This document shows, piece by piece, positions 8,071 to 15,493 of a stretch of DNA of 25,321 nt. Under the pieces are notes generated by a model. It was not told the origin of the DNA and did no database searches. It saw only the letters and a program-made list of their open reading frames with translations. The stretch spans positions 1-25,321 of the forward strand of contig JBOIBN010000034.1 of assembly GCA_050739575.1 (NCBI GenBank), given 5' to 3'. Both the position numbers and the translations under genes were made by a program. Source of the stretch: JBOIBN01 sp050739575. GTDB lineage: Bacteria; Pseudomonadota; Gammaproteobacteria; JAKDMP01. Position 1 is the stretch's first letter. Each line of letters opens with the position of its first letter.

Positions 8071-8324
8071 GCGAATTCGATCAATACCCGCAGCGGGTGC
8101 CGCTCAAGGTTGTCGGGGAGAACGGCGATGCCCTGCGCGAATCGCTGAACACCGCGCTTGTACGTCACCTTACACCGGGCACGACAATCGAGTTCGAAAC
8201 CCGTGAAAGCAGCAACGGAAACTACGTCGCGCTCACCGCTACCTTCACCGCCGAGAGCCGCGAGCAACTCACCGCAGTATATGCAGAACTGTGCGAGTGC
8301 GAGGCTGTACGCTTCCTCTTGTGA
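8067..8324 (+). CDS. ybeD: YbeD/DUF493 family small regulatory protein
   Basis: This 85-residue protein of the DUF493 (YbeD) family is almost invariably found next to lipB. The fold is a small ACT-like alpha/beta domain, and the biochemical role is unsettled. Recognisable parts are YPQRVPLKVVGENGDAL at the start, the RESSNGNYVALTATFTAESREQL core, and the AELCECEAVRFLL ending, equivalent to the usual 'MVL' terminus. I chose GTG at 8067 because it gives the typical length and makes a GTGA overlap with the preceding stop. A longer frame from 8013 only reads back through the dat-like gene. The downstream lipB also starts in a GTGA overlap, so all three genes are translationally coupled. Confidence 0.92.
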   Translation: MSEFDQYPQRVPLKVVGENGDALRESLNTALVRHLTPGTTIEFETRESSNGNYVALTATFTAESREQLTAVYAELCECEAVRFLL

Positions 8325-8959
8325 ACCCGGAAATCGAGATTCGCCACCCGGGACGCGTGCCCTTCGAGCCGATCTGGCGCAGTATGCAGGCGTTCACCGA
8401 CGCGCGCGATGCCGATACAGCGGACGAAATCTGGCTGCTCGAACACGATCCGGTGTTTACGCTCGGCCTCGCCGGCAAGCGCGAACACGTCCTCACTCCA
8501 GGCGAGATACCCGTGATCCACATTGATCGCGGTGGGCAGGTCACCTACCACGGACCAGGCCAACTCGTGGTCTATCCGCTGCTCGACATGAAACGGCGGC
8601 GGATGGGGCCACGCGCACTGGTGAGTGCACTGGAACAGGCCTCGATCGCAGCGCTTGCCGAATGGGGCATCGAGGCGCACGCACTGCCCAACGCACCGGG
8701 CGTTTACGTCGGCGAAAAGAAAATCGCCTCGATCGGGTTGCGTATCCGCCGCGGTGCGAGCTATCACGGCCTCGCTTTCAACGTCGCGATGGATCTCGAA
8801 CCCTTTTCACGCATCAACCCCTGCGGCTACGCGGGACTCGTGATGACACAGGTTTCCGAACTCGGCGGTCCCAGCAACCTCGATATAGTCGCCGACACCT
8901 TCTTGGCCGAACTGCTCGCACGCTTGGGCGCCATGCAGAATGTACACGCGGCCGCGTAA
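8321..8959 (+). CDS. lipB: Octanoyltransferase LipB
   Basis: This 212-residue enzyme moves the octanoyl group from octanoyl-ACP to apo-lipoyl domains, the first step of endogenous lipoate synthesis. The conserved glycine/histidine motif DRGGQVTYHGPGQLVVYPLL is intact. So are the catalytic lysine K134 (in KKIASIGLRIRRGASYHGLA) and the catalytic cysteine C168 (in INPCGYAGLVMTQ). GTG 8321 overlaps the ybeD stop by four bases and fits the family length; an in-frame GTG at 8291 is less likely. LipA, the usual downstream partner, is not here: the next gene is on the opposite strand. The 46-bp convergent gap holds a small 5-bp hairpin (8962-8974) without a T run. Confidence 0.95.
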   Translation: MNPEIEIRHPGRVPFEPIWRSMQAFTDARDADTADEIWLLEHDPVFTLGLAGKREHVLTPGEIPVIHIDRGGQVTYHGPGQLVVYPLLDMKRRRMGPRALVSALEQASIAALAEWGIEAHALPNAPGVYVGEKKIASIGLRIRRGASYHGLAFNVAMDLEPFSRINPCGYAGLVMTQVSELGGPSNLDIVADTFLAELLARLGAMQNVHAAA

Positions 8960-9005
8960 CACGGCATATTGCCGCTCCTGAGAAAGTTCGATCTGCGGAA
9001 GCCGG

Positions 9006-9668
9006 TCAGAAAAAGGCTGATCCGTTCGCAGCGGCGAGACGCTCGACGGTGCCGACGTCGAGCCAATGTCCGCGGTAATGCTCACCGGCGACGTGCCCGG
9101 TCAGGGCTGCTCGGCGCATCATCGGGAGGAGCGGTCTGCGCCGCACGCTTTCGTTGGCGAAGAACTCGGGGCGGTAAAGGCCGATCCCTGTGTAAGTAAG
9201 CAGCTGCGAGCCCGTCTCGGCGACGCGCGAGCCGATGAGTGCGAAGTCGCCGCCGTTTTTGTGCTCGGGATTGTCCGTCAGCACGAAGTGGGCCAGATCG
9301 TCGGGCGCGAGCTGCGGATCGGAAAACGGATAATTGCAGAGCACATCGGAGTTCACCACCCAGAACGGTGCATCGCCCAGCAGCGGCAGCGCCTTGACGA
9401 TGCCGCCGCCGGTCTCGAGTGTCGTGCCCCCCTCGTCGGAATAATGAATGCTGAGGCCGAAATTGCTCCCATCGCCGAGACGTTCGCGGAGCTGCCCACC
9501 GAGCCATCCTAGGTTGACGACCAAGTCCGCGATACCCGCCGTGCGCAAGTGCTCGATGGCATGCACGATCAGCGGCTTGCCGGCAACTTCGATCAACGCT
9601 TTGGGCGTCGTGTCGGTGAGCGGACGCAGTCGCTCGCCTCGCCCCGCGGCAAGAATCATCGCGCGCAT
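9006..9668 (-). CDS. murU: N-acetylmuramate alpha-1-phosphate uridylyltransferase MurU
   Basis: This 220-residue nucleotidyltransferase makes UDP-MurNAc from MurNAc-1-phosphate and UTP, completing the recycling shortcut that bypasses de novo UDP-MurNAc synthesis. The N-terminal signature MILAAGRGERLRPLTD with KALIEVAGKPLIVHAI is the sugar-phosphate nucleotidyltransferase motif. FWVVNSDVLCNYPF gives the metal-binding aspartate. The C-terminal GHWLDVGTVERLAAAN is typical of the group. A glucose-1-phosphate thymidylyltransferase-like enzyme would be larger and, unlike this one, would not be paired with amgK. ATG 9668 matches the N-terminus of Pseudomonas MurU and overlaps amgK by 13 bases. A second ATG at 9659 forms an ATGA overlap with the amgK stop and is also possible. 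Confidence 0.93.
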   Translation of the reverse strand: MRAMILAAGRGERLRPLTDTTPKALIEVAGKPLIVHAIEHLRTAGIADLVVNLGWLGGQLRERLGDGSNFGLSIHYSDEGGTTLETGGGIVKALPLLGDAPFWVVNSDVLCNYPFSDPQLAPDDLAHFVLTDNPEHKNGGDFALIGSRVAETGSQLLTYTGIGLYRPEFFANESVRRRPLLPMMRRAALTGHVAGEHYRGHWLDVGTVERLAAANGSAFF

Positions 9669-10681
9669 CGGGCCGCGGCTTCTTCAAGGGTAGGCATGAC
9701 ACGCGCAGCGAGAAAATCCCGGAACTCTGCAAACTCGGGCAGCGCGCTCGCGGCTTCCGCGACGTAATTCAGCGTGCGCGGAATATCGCGCAAGTAGTCC
9801 GGCTTGCCGTCGCGGTGCCACAGACGCGCAAAAATGCCTGCGGCCTTGAGATGGCGCTGCATCCCCATCATCTCGAACCAATGAAGGAACTGCTTTTCGT
9901 CCGCGCCCACGGGCAGCCCTCCAGCAAGCGCGCACGTGCGGTAAGTCCGCAGCCATTCGAGTACCTGCTCCCGAGGCCAAGCGACGTAGCAGTCCTTGAG
10001 CAGGGAAACGAGATCGTAGGTCACCGGACCCAGCACGGCGTCCTGGAAATCGAGTATGCCGGGCAGCGGCGCGCAAACCATCAGGTTGCGCGAATGATAG
10101 TCGCGGTGCACAGCGACGCGCGGCTGCGCAAGCGCGGATTCGGTGAGGCGCTCACGCACGCATGCGACGAGCGGCCGTTCACGCCCGTCCAGGTCGAGCT
10201 CGAGATGGCGCTCCAACAGCCAATCCTCGAACAGCCGCATCTCGGCGTCGAGCAGGGCTGCATCGTAGGCCGGCAAATCGGGTTCGGCCCAGCCCTGGAG
10301 ACGCACCAGCGCCTCGATCGCGGCCGCATAAAGCGGCGCGGGGGCGTCTCCAGCTTGCAAACGCATGAGATAAGTCTCGCGGCCCAGGTCAGAGATGAGC
10401 GCAAAGCCTTGCGCGAAATCGCAGGCGAGGACATGAGGTACGTGAAGACCGAGACCTTCGAGCGCGCGCGCGACATCGACAAAACGGGAAAGATTCTCGT
10501 GCTCGGGCGGAGCATCCACGGCAATTACCCCGGCCCCGGACGCCGGTGAAACCCGGAAATACCGCCGGAAGCTTGCGTCGCCGGAGGCCGGCGTCAACCC
10601 TGCCATGGGCAGACCGAGCGCTCGCGCGGCATACTCGGCAAGCGCCGTCCGGCGCAAATCCAGACAGGTCAGAGAGGTCAT
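9656..10681 (-). CDS. amgK: Anomeric MurNAc/GlcNAc kinase AmgK
   Basis: This is a cytoplasmic kinase of the aminoglycoside phosphotransferase fold that phosphorylates MurNAc (and GlcNAc) at the anomeric position. MurU, encoded next in the same operon, then uridylylates the product. About 341 residues from the start I chose. The phosphate-transfer signature VHRDYHSRNLMV, the metal-binding GILDFQDAVLGPVTYDLVSL and the C-terminal HWFEMMGMQRHLKAAGIFARL segment are all typical of AmgK. ATG 10681 is preferred to the in-frame ATG at 10702, because a probable -10 element (10709-10716, minus strand) would put the transcription start near 10702. The gene is divergent from lptD, as in Pseudomonas. Confidence 0.92.
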   Translation of the reverse strand: MTSLTCLDLRRTALAEYAARALGLPMAGLTPASGDASFRRYFRVSPASGAGVIAVDAPPEHENLSRFVDVARALEGLGLHVPHVLACDFAQGFALISDLGRETYLMRLQAGDAPAPLYAAAIEALVRLQGWAEPDLPAYDAALLDAEMRLFEDWLLERHLELDLDGRERPLVACVRERLTESALAQPRVAVHRDYHSRNLMVCAPLPGILDFQDAVLGPVTYDLVSLLKDCYVAWPREQVLEWLRTYRTCALAGGLPVGADEKQFLHWFEMMGMQRHLKAAGIFARLWHRDGKPDYLRDIPRTLNYVAEAASALPEFAEFRDFLAARVMPTLEEAAARCAR

Positions 10682-10708
10682 GGTTGCCGCTTCGATTCCC
10701 ATTGTGCG

Positions 10709-10716
10709 ATCTTACC
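10709..10716 (-). promoter_or_regulatory. Probable -10 promoter element for amgK-murU
   Basis: Read on the minus strand, 10716 to 10709 is GGTAAGAT, containing TAAGAT (four of six to the -10 consensus). It lies 27 bases before the preferred amgK start at 10681. It is one of four GGTAARAT octamers in equivalent positions in this window. It sits in the 59-bp gap between the divergent amgK and lptD starts, where signals for both must lie. No clear -35 was found for either direction. Confidence 0.45.
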
Positions 10717-10740
10717 GTGCTCCGCTGCTACTGGGATTCC

Positions 10741-12951
10741 ATGCGAGTCCATCGCGCCGCAGTCTTGATCCTGCTTGCCGCCGGCGCCGCCGGTGCGGCT
10801 GCGGCTCCGGTGAGCGAACCGGGCGAGTATGCCCTGTGCCCAGTCAATCCGCGGCTTGCACCACCGCCCGCAAGCGCTTCCGGCGGGACAACGAGGTCGA
10901 TCGTGTTCGAGGCCGATCAGGGTACAGCGCGGGAAAATGGGCTCTCCCACTTCGAGGGCGACGTGATTGCTACCCGGGGTGAAGAGCGAATGTGGGCCGA
11001 CACGGTCGAATTCAACAGCATTACCAATGAAGCGCAAGGCAACGGCGACCTACGCTACGCCAACCCCGGTCTTAGTGTAGAAGGCAAAACAGGAAGTTAC
11101 AATTTCAACGAGGATCGTGGCACATTCCTTAACGACCTCTACCAATTGCCCAACGCTCACGGCCGCGGCAAGGCCGCGCGTATCGAAACCTATGGTTCAG
11201 ACCGGACCCGACTTTACAGCCTGCTGTACACCACCTGTCCGCCCCAAAATCAGGACTGGGGCTTGCATGCGAAGCGCATGATTCTGAATCGCGACCAGGC
11301 AGTCGGCTACGCGCACAACGCCTGGGTCACATTCAAGGGCGTACCGCTCCTGTGGACGCCCTACCTGTCCTTTCCACTCACCGACCAGCGCAAATCCGGG
11401 CTGCTCGCTCCCAGCCTTTCGCAGTCTTCCGCTAACGGACTGGATCTCGAGGTTCCGTATTACTGGAACATCGCCCCCAACATGGACACGACCTTTACAC
11501 CGCGCATTCTCACAAAACGCGGCACCATGTTCATGGATACGTACCGCTATCTCTTTCCCGGCACCACGGGACTGCTTGACCTGGAATACCTGCCGCACGA
11601 CCGCCAGACCGGCCAAACTCGCGGGTTTTTTCAGTACAACGACAGCACCCAGCTCTTTTCGCACTGGAACTTCAATACGTCGATCGAATACCTGTCGGAT
11701 CCCGACTATCTGCAGGATTTCGGAACCACCCTGAGCCAGGTTTCCCAGACCTACGAGCACCGCCAGGTCACCGCCACCTATCAGATGGCGATGGGCTCGG
11801 CCTTCATCACGCTTGAGGATCTGGTACCGATCGACCCGCCCATCACGCCGAGTGAGCGGCCCTATCGCAAGCTGCCCGAAATCGGCTTTGACTTTTCTTG
11901 GCCGAATTATCGGATCGGCTTTGACATCGGGCTCGCGAACGATTTCACCCGCTTCCAGGCACCCGAACGTCAGGACGCGTTGCGTGAAGACCTGAGGCCT
12001 CAGATCGCCCAGTATCTCGGCGGGGGCACCTGGTACGCGACGCCGACGCTTGCATACGACATGACGCACTACGATCTGGATGCCTTCAACGGCAGTCCTG
12101 CGAGCACGATCAATCGCGCGACCCCGATCTTCTCGCTCGATACGGGGCTCGACTTCACGCGCGAATTGGGCACAAATGACTGGCTGACCCAGACGCTGGA
12201 ACCGCGGGCCTATTATCTCTATGTACCCTACCGCGACCAGAGCGAAATCCCCATCTTCGATACCTATCAGCCGCCGCTCACCATGGACCAACTTTTTTCG
12301 ACGAACCGCTTCGTCGGGCTCGATCGCCTGGGCGATGCCAATCAGCTTTCACTCGGTCTCACCAGCCGCTTCATAGACAGCTCGACCGGCGATCAGCTCC
12401 TCTCGCTCGGCATCGGTCAGGCCTTCTACTTTAGCGATCGCGACGTGACGCTCCCGGGCGAGGCGCCCGAGACGACGGCCCGCTCCGACTACGTGGGCGA
12501 AGTAACGGCGACCCTCGGCTCCCACATTTACGGTAGCGTCACCGCCGATTACAACCCCTACGATCATGAGTTCGATCAAGGCTACGTCGCATTTCAGTAC
12601 CACCCGAGTACCTACCAGGTCATCAATCTCGGCTACCTGTACCGCCAAGGCCAACTCGATCAGACCGCCATTTCCTTCGTCTGGCCGATCACCGGACACT
12701 GGAGCGGGATTGGACTGTGGAACTATTCCATCCTCTATCATCAAACAGCAGATACCATGGCGGGCCTACAATATGATTCCTGCTGTTGGAGCTTTCGTGT
12801 GGTAACGGGGCGCTTTACAACGCTCAACAACCAGGGGAGTTACTTCCTCTCGCTTGAGCTGCAATTGAAGGGGCTCGGCAGCATCGGCAACCGACTGAGT
12901 GATTTACTGAATGATGCAATCTATGGCTATGGCAACAATCCGGATCAGTAA
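10741..12951 (+). CDS. lptD: LPS-assembly protein LptD
   Basis: LptD is the outer-membrane beta barrel that, with LptE, inserts lipopolysaccharide into the outer leaflet. ATG 10741 starts a clear signal peptide (MRVHRAAVLILLAAGAAGAAAA) and gives 736 residues, a little shorter than E. coli LptD (784). A frame open to 10546 runs antisense through amgK and is not the start. The N-terminal OstA-like jellyroll (about residues 50-170; VFEADQGTARENGLSHFEGD) precedes the barrel. The four disulfide cysteines are all present: C33, C166 (TTCPPQNQDWG) and the C681-C682 pair (YDSCCWSFRV), matching the E. coli 31/173/724/725 arrangement, so DsbA-dependent maturation is expected. surA overlaps its 3' end. 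Confidence 0.97.
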   Translation: MRVHRAAVLILLAAGAAGAAAAPVSEPGEYALCPVNPRLAPPPASASGGTTRSIVFEADQGTARENGLSHFEGDVIATRGEERMWADTVEFNSITNEAQGNGDLRYANPGLSVEGKTGSYNFNEDRGTFLNDLYQLPNAHGRGKAARIETYGSDRTRLYSLLYTTCPPQNQDWGLHAKRMILNRDQAVGYAHNAWVTFKGVPLLWTPYLSFPLTDQRKSGLLAPSLSQSSANGLDLEVPYYWNIAPNMDTTFTPRILTKRGTMFMDTYRYLFPGTTGLLDLEYLPHDRQTGQTRGFFQYNDSTQLFSHWNFNTSIEYLSDPDYLQDFGTTLSQVSQTYEHRQVTATYQMAMGSAFITLEDLVPIDPPITPSERPYRKLPEIGFDFSWPNYRIGFDIGLANDFTRFQAPERQDALREDLRPQIAQYLGGGTWYATPTLAYDMTHYDLDAFNGSPASTINRATPIFSLDTGLDFTRELGTNDWLTQTLEPRAYYLYVPYRDQSEIPIFDTYQPPLTMDQLFSTNRFVGLDRLGDANQLSLGLTSRFIDSSTGDQLLSLGIGQAFYFSDRDVTLPGEAPETTARSDYVGEVTATLGSHIYGSVTADYNPYDHEFDQGYVAFQYHPSTYQVINLGYLYRQGQLDQTAISFVWPITGHWSGIGLWNYSILYHQTADTMAGLQYDSCCWSFRVVTGRFTTLNNQGSYFLSLELQLKGLGSIGNRLSDLLNDAIYGYGNNPDQ

Positions 12952-14344
12952 GTTGGCAACACTGGCGCTCCTCGCGTCGGCATGGACGGCGGCGGCACTC
13001 GCGGCGCCGGCTGCGGCCCCACACGCGGCGAGTGCACCGCCGACTGCTACCACACCCGCGCCTGCGCCGGGCAGCCTTCTCGATGAAGTCGTGGCGATCG
13101 TCAACGACCAGCCGATCCTGGAGAGCGCACTCGATGAGGAACTCGCAGGCGTCAGCGCATCGCTCCAGGCCCAGGGCACGCCGCTCCCGCCGGAGAATGT
13201 GTTACGTCATCAGGTGCTCGAGCACTTGATCACCCAGAGCCTGGAGCTTCAGGCCGCCGATAACCAGGGTATCCAGGTGAGCGACGATCAGGTCAATCAG
13301 ACTCTCTCCGAAATCGCCCGCCGAAACAATGTTTCGCTTGCGCAGTTGCCGCAGGCTCTGGCGGCCCAAGGCCAGAATTACCCCACCTTCAGGAGCATGA
13401 TTCGCGACCAGCTCATCATTCATCAGTTGGCGCAACAGGTGGTGGCTGCGAACATCGAGGTCTCGCCCAGCGAAATCAGCCAATACCTGCAGAATCAAAG
13501 CCGCGGAGAGTCCGCCAATATCGAATACCACATCGCCCAGATTCTGGTGGCATTTCCCTCCAATCCAACGCCCGAGCAGGCGCAGGCAACGCTCGCCAAG
13601 GCGCAGGCAATCGAAGCCAAACTGAAGGGCGGTGCCGATTTTGCCGCGACCGCGGTTGCCGAATCGGCTGGCCCGCACGCCCTGCAGGGCGGCGACATCG
13701 GCTGGCTCAAGGCTGCGGACCTGCCGACCTTCTTCGCCGACGTGGTGCCCGACATGAAAGCGGGCGAGATCTCCAATCCGATTGCGGGTGCGGGAGGCTA
13801 TCACATCGTCAAACTTACGGCCACACGCAAGCCCGAACCCAAGAACCTCCAGACTGAATACGACGTCGAACACATCCTGATCCGCCCGAATCCGGTGCGC
13901 GACCTGGATCAGGCCAAGGCGCTCGCCGAGAAATTGCGTGGCGAAATCGTCTCCGGCAAGATCGGCTTCGCGGCCGCCGCCAAGCAGTACTCCGACGACC
14001 CCAATTCTGCGGGTAATGGCGGCAATCTCGGTTGGGGGCCGCTGGACGCCCTGCCCAAACCCCTCGCCCAGGCGGTCACCACTTTGCCGCTCAACACGCT
14101 CAGCCAGCCGGTGCAAAGCCAGTACGGCTGGCATCTAGTCGAGGTAACCGGAACTCGTCGCAGCGACATGTCGCAGGCCGAACGCGAGAACGAGGCCTAT
14201 CAGGCCATATTCCAGCGCAAGCTGACCGACCAGCTTGCCGAGTTCACACGCACGCTCCGCGGCCAGGCCTACATCCGCATCTTCAACCCTGCCGATGCCG
14301 GCAACGAATCAAGTTCGGAAACGGGAACGGCTGGCGGAGACTGA
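12911..14344 (+). CDS. surA: Periplasmic chaperone / peptidyl-prolyl isomerase SurA
   Basis: SurA escorts unfolded outer-membrane proteins, including LptD, through the periplasm. The signal peptide (ISKLATLALLASAWTAAALA) is followed by the SurA N domain (LLDEVVAIVNDQPILESALDE). Two parvulin domains come next: about residues 205-305 (IEYHIAQILVAFPS to GGYHIVKL) and 315-415 (YDVEHILIRPNPVRDLDQA to GWHLVEVTG). A C-terminal helix follows. The length is 477 residues, somewhat longer than E. coli SurA (428) because of an Ala/Pro-rich linker after the signal peptide. Several in-frame ATGs (12911, 12914, 12923, 12929) are possible starts, all inside the lptD 3' end, and none has a strong Shine-Dalgarno sequence. 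Confidence 0.95.
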   Translation: MMQSMAMATIRISKLATLALLASAWTAAALAAPAAAPHAASAPPTATTPAPAPGSLLDEVVAIVNDQPILESALDEELAGVSASLQAQGTPLPPENVLRHQVLEHLITQSLELQAADNQGIQVSDDQVNQTLSEIARRNNVSLAQLPQALAAQGQNYPTFRSMIRDQLIIHQLAQQVVAANIEVSPSEISQYLQNQSRGESANIEYHIAQILVAFPSNPTPEQAQATLAKAQAIEAKLKGGADFAATAVAESAGPHALQGGDIGWLKAADLPTFFADVVPDMKAGEISNPIAGAGGYHIVKLTATRKPEPKNLQTEYDVEHILIRPNPVRDLDQAKALAEKLRGEIVSGKIGFAAAAKQYSDDPNSAGNGGNLGWGPLDALPKPLAQAVTTLPLNTLSQPVQSQYGWHLVEVTGTRRSDMSQAERENEAYQAIFQRKLTDQLAEFTRTLRGQAYIRIFNPADAGNESSSETGTAGGD

Positions 14345-14362
14345 ACTCAAAAGGGACGGATC

Positions 14363-15361
14363 GTGACGATTCGCCTTGCACTGTCGGTGGGCGAGCCCGC
14401 CGGCATCGGTCCCGATCTTGCCGTGCTCGCGGCGCAGCGTGCCTACGGATACAAAATCGTCGCCTTTGCGGATCCGGAACTTCTTGCCGCGCGGGCACGC
14501 GCACTCGGCCTGCCGCTTATCCTCGGCGAATACGACCCGCAGCAAGTGTCCGGGCCGGACGAAGCCGGAAGGCTTCTCATCGCACCGACGCCGCCTGTTG
14601 CAAACGCAGCGCCCGGCCGACTCGATCCCGCAAACGTGCCCGCCGTGCTCGCGGCGCTCGACGCGGCTTGGGCGGCCTGCACGCGCGGCGAGTGCGCGGC
14701 GCTCGTCACCGCGCCCATACACAAGGGCGTGATCAACGACGCGGGCATCTCTTTCAGCGGACACACTGAATATCTCGCCGGACTCGCGGGCGGCGCGACG
14801 CCTGTCATGTTGCTCGTCGCCGGAGCATTACGGGTCGCGCTCGCGACGACCCACCTGCCGCTCATCGAGGTGCCGCGCTCGATCACCCGCGAAAATCTCA
14901 CCCGCGTGATCAAGGTTCTCGCCGCTGGACTTGCCCGCGACTTCGGCGTTGCAAATCCATGTATTTGCGTGCTCGGACTCAACCCGCATGCCGGCGAGAA
15001 CGGCCATTTGGGTATTGAAGAGCAAACGATCATCACGCCCACGCTTAATGCTCTACGTGCACGCGGATACAAATTGGATGGTCCGCTTCCAGCGGACACT
15101 GCCTTCGTGCCTGCACGACTCGCCGATGCGGATGCGGTGCTCGCCATGTATCACGACCAAGGGCTGCCCGTACTCAAATATGCCGGTTTCGGTCATGCCG
15201 TCAACGTCACTCTGGGACTTCCGATCGTGCGCACCTCGGTGGATCACGGCACAGCACTCGATCGTGCCGGCACCGGGCGCGTGGATCCCGGTAGCCTCGT
15301 GGCCGCCCTCGAACTCGCGCTCGCCATCGCCGAGCGCCGCCGCAATGTCAATCTCGCATGA
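14363..15361 (+). CDS. pdxA: 4-hydroxythreonine-4-phosphate dehydrogenase PdxA
   Basis: PdxA oxidises 4-phosphohydroxy-L-threonine in the DXP-dependent route to pyridoxal phosphate, a cofactor that the dat-like enzyme upstream would use. The protein is 332 residues, normal for the family. Signatures include LSVGEPAGIGPDL at the N-terminus, SFSGHTEYLA (metal-ligand region), LGLNPHAGENGHLG, AMYHDQGLPVLKY and the final TSVDHGTALDRAGTGRVDPG. GTG 14363 has AAGGGACGG just upstream and starts 18 bases after the surA stop, so it belongs to the lptD-surA-pdxA unit. ksgA normally follows directly; here a 2.5-kb insertion separates them. Confidence 0.96.
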   Translation: MTIRLALSVGEPAGIGPDLAVLAAQRAYGYKIVAFADPELLAARARALGLPLILGEYDPQQVSGPDEAGRLLIAPTPPVANAAPGRLDPANVPAVLAALDAAWAACTRGECAALVTAPIHKGVINDAGISFSGHTEYLAGLAGGATPVMLLVAGALRVALATTHLPLIEVPRSITRENLTRVIKVLAAGLARDFGVANPCICVLGLNPHAGENGHLGIEEQTIITPTLNALRARGYKLDGPLPADTAFVPARLADADAVLAMYHDQGLPVLKYAGFGHAVNVTLGLPIVRTSVDHGTALDRAGTGRVDPGSLVAALELALAIAERRRNVNLA

Positions 15362-15403
15362 TTGGGTGAATGCGCCGCAAGTTTTAAGCCTGATTTCTGA
15401 TTT

Positions 15404-15432
15404 TCACCGTAGAGATCGCAGAGCACGCAGAG
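15404..15432 (-). repeat. Left copy of dispersed GCAGAG/CTCTGC repeat, inverted relative to the right copy
   Basis: This 29-bp segment (TCACCGTAGAGATCGCAGAG then CACGCAGAG) matches the reverse complement of 17842-17870 at 24 of 29 positions. It lies in the 132-bp gap between pdxA and the FlgO/TPR gene. A further fragment, AACGCGGAGG, follows at about 15449-15458. Repeats built on CGCAGAG units are scattered through many proteobacterial genomes; I know of no established function for them. Confidence 0.7.
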
Positions 15433-15463
15433 GCTGAAACAAGAACAAACGCGGAGGCCGAGA

Positions 15464-15471
15464 GCTAAAAT
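15464..15471 (+). promoter_or_regulatory. Possible -10 element for the FlgO/TPR gene
   Basis: GCTAAAAT contains TAAAAT (five of six to the -10 consensus) and ends 22 bases before the ATG at 15494, similar spacing to the GGTAARAT elements elsewhere in the window. No -35 match is visible in the repeat-derived DNA upstream. If real, the inserted gene brought or acquired its own promoter at the edge of the repeat. Confidence 0.35.
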
Positions 15472-15493
15472 GCCGCGAGACTGGGAGAACGCC

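Noticed and set aside
8962..8974. CGGCA-TAT-TGCCG hairpin after lipB as a terminator
   Set aside because: Only five base pairs and no T run on either side; could be chance. The convergent gap therefore has no supported terminator.
10546..10740. Upstream extension of the lptD frame by 65 codons
   Set aside because: It runs antisense through amgK, and the signal peptide begins exactly at ATG 10741.
11197..12291. Minus-strand open frame opposite lptD (364 codons)
   Set aside because: Fully inside lptD, whose cysteines and barrel sequence are intact; no family features in the antisense product.
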